From Paludibacter jiangxiensis (GTDB lineage: Bacteria > Bacteroidota > Bacteroidia > Bacteroidales > Paludibacteraceae), in contig CAMDGD010000005.1 of assembly GCA_945897785.1 (NCBI GenBank), forward strand, positions 1-64,000: a stretch of 64,000 bases of DNA, read 5' to 3'. A program made the position numbers and the translations under genes. Under the pieces are notes generated by a model that worked only from the letters and a program-made list of their open reading frames with translations, did no database searches and was not told the origin of the DNA. Below are positions 63,267-64,000 of the stretch, one piece after another (within the stretch, counting starts at the first letter, position 1; each line of letters begins with the position of its first letter).

Positions 63267-64000
63267 ATGATACAAGAATCATGGAAAGAGAGTGCCTTAA
63301 AAGCCTCTCGTGCATTAAATCTTATTGCTGACGATACCATTAATATGGTATTGAATGCTGTAGCTGATGCTGCTTTAGCCAACATAGATTCAATATTGGC
63401 CGAGAATCAAAAAGATTTACTTTCCATGGAGAAAGCAAATCCGATGTATGACCGTTTGTTGCTGACTCCCGATCGTATAAAAGGGATAGCATCAGATATT
63501 CGAAATGTGGCTTCTTTGCCTTCACCTTTAGCAAAAGTTATTGAAGAGCGGATTTTGTATAATGGGTTGCAATTAACGAAAATTAGTGTTCCATTTGGTG
63601 TTATAGGCATTATTTATGAGGCCCGACCAAATGTTAGTTTTGATGTATTTTCCTTGTGTTTTAAATCGGGTAACGCTTGTGTGCTAAAGGGAGGAACCGA
63701 TGCGTATAATTCAAATATGGCAATTGTTAAGCTAATTAAGGCAGTGCTAAAACAATGTAATATTGACGAAAATTGTGTGTGCTTGTTGCCGGCAGGAAGA
63801 GAAGCGGCTGCCGAATTGATGGATGCCGTTGGCTATGTGGATTTGATTATTCCAAGGGGAAGTCAGGGCTTAATTGATTTTGTTCGTAATAACTCTAAAG
63901 TGCCCGTTATTGAAACCGGTGCTGGTGTAGTACATACTTATTTTGATGAATTTGGAGATAAAGAGAAAGGTGCTGAAATAATAACCAATGCCAAAACACG
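63267..64000 (+). CDS. proA: Gamma-glutamyl phosphate reductase (partial, 3' end outside)
   Basis: Not in the ORF track because it runs off the right edge. The frame from ATG 63267 reads [20 protein letters not shown], then [41 protein letters not shown] and [17 protein letters not shown], the ProA/aldehyde dehydrogenase-like pattern. It reduces glutamyl phosphate to the semialdehyde with NADPH, the step after ProB. About 244 of roughly 410 residues are visible; the catalytic Cys lies beyond or close to the end of the window. Confidence 0.95.
   Translation, partial: MIQESWKESALKASRALNLIADDTINMVLNAVADAALANIDSILAENQKDLLSMEKANPMYDRLLLTPDRIKGIASDIRNVASLPSPLAKVIEERILYNGLQLTKISVPFGVIGIIYEARPNVSFDVFSLCFKSGNACVLKGGTDAYNSNMAIVKLIKAVLKQCNIDENCVCLLPAGREAAAELMDAVGYVDLIIPRGSQGLIDFVRNNSKVPVIETGAGVVHTYFDEFGDKEKGAEIITNAKT

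Overview
The window is AT-rich chromosomal DNA from a member of the phylum Bacteroidota. Evidence for the phylum: a TonB-dependent receptor with an N-terminal carboxypeptidase-like domain paired with a DUF4249 lipoprotein; DUF5686, GldH, GldJ-type and PorW/SprE lipoproteins; the PorX response regulator; the order purH-mreB-mreC-mreD-mrdA-rodA; few Shine-Dalgarno sequences; and several promoters of the TTG / TAnnTTTG type. I cannot name a genus from the sequence. T9SS (type IX secretion)/gliding genes, KorAB and a complete-looking cell-wall elongation operon suggest a rod-shaped cell with an anaerobic or microaerophilic-compatible central metabolism.

Layout. 1-535: end of a GIY-YIG protein gene, tRNA-Asn, and a tandem partial duplication of that tRNA. 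536-2041: PfkB kinase and TrmH-type methyltransferase. 2053-5383 (minus): DUF4249 lipoprotein and TonB receptor. 5465-6864: two broken genes, a secreted protein with two poly-A frameshifts and a TM2-domain protein with a stop at the end of its signal peptide. 6940-9105 (minus): three consecutive FKBP prolyl isomerases. 9454-16726: purH and the mreBCD-mrdA-rodA elongasome operon. 16709-23812 (minus): folate cyclo-ligase, PIF1-like helicase, LytTR and LiaF-like membrane proteins, dGTPase, YgjP-like metallopeptidase. 24054-28917: ricT-gldH-trmB, mrp, purD. 29131-35319: glycosyltransferase, DoxX, a free-standing MetH activation domain, a PL10 pectate lyase, a DUF5686 protein. 35316-43142: outer-membrane barrel, tRNA-Leu, CNNM/CBS protein, sulfatase-type phosphotransferase, lipid kinase, YraN, methyltransferase, small RHH-like protein, LolD. 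43153-44334 (minus): a decayed serine palmitoyltransferase-type gene. 44413-54326: YkgJ, CPBP protease, PorW/SprE, PorX, CdaA-FolP (minus), GldJ-like. 54448-64000: asnS, korAB, CYTH, tRNA-Arg, recO, tRNA-Glu, rpsT, radC, CDGSH protein, proB and the start of proA.

How genes work together. MreB/C/D, PBP2 and RodA form the elongasome. PorW and PorX, with GldJ-like and GldH elsewhere in the window, belong to type IX secretion/gliding. CdaA makes c-di-AMP and is translationally linked to FolP. ProB and ProA are consecutive proline enzymes. KorA and KorB form one 2-oxoacid:ferredoxin oxidoreductase.

I found no CRISPR array, phage, transposase or recognisable defence island. The most unusual content is gene decay (the palmitoyltransferase pseudogene and the two broken genes near 6 kb), the tRNA-derived tandem repeat, and the separately encoded methionine synthase reactivation domain. 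I do not see a clearly new multi-gene system and do not claim one.
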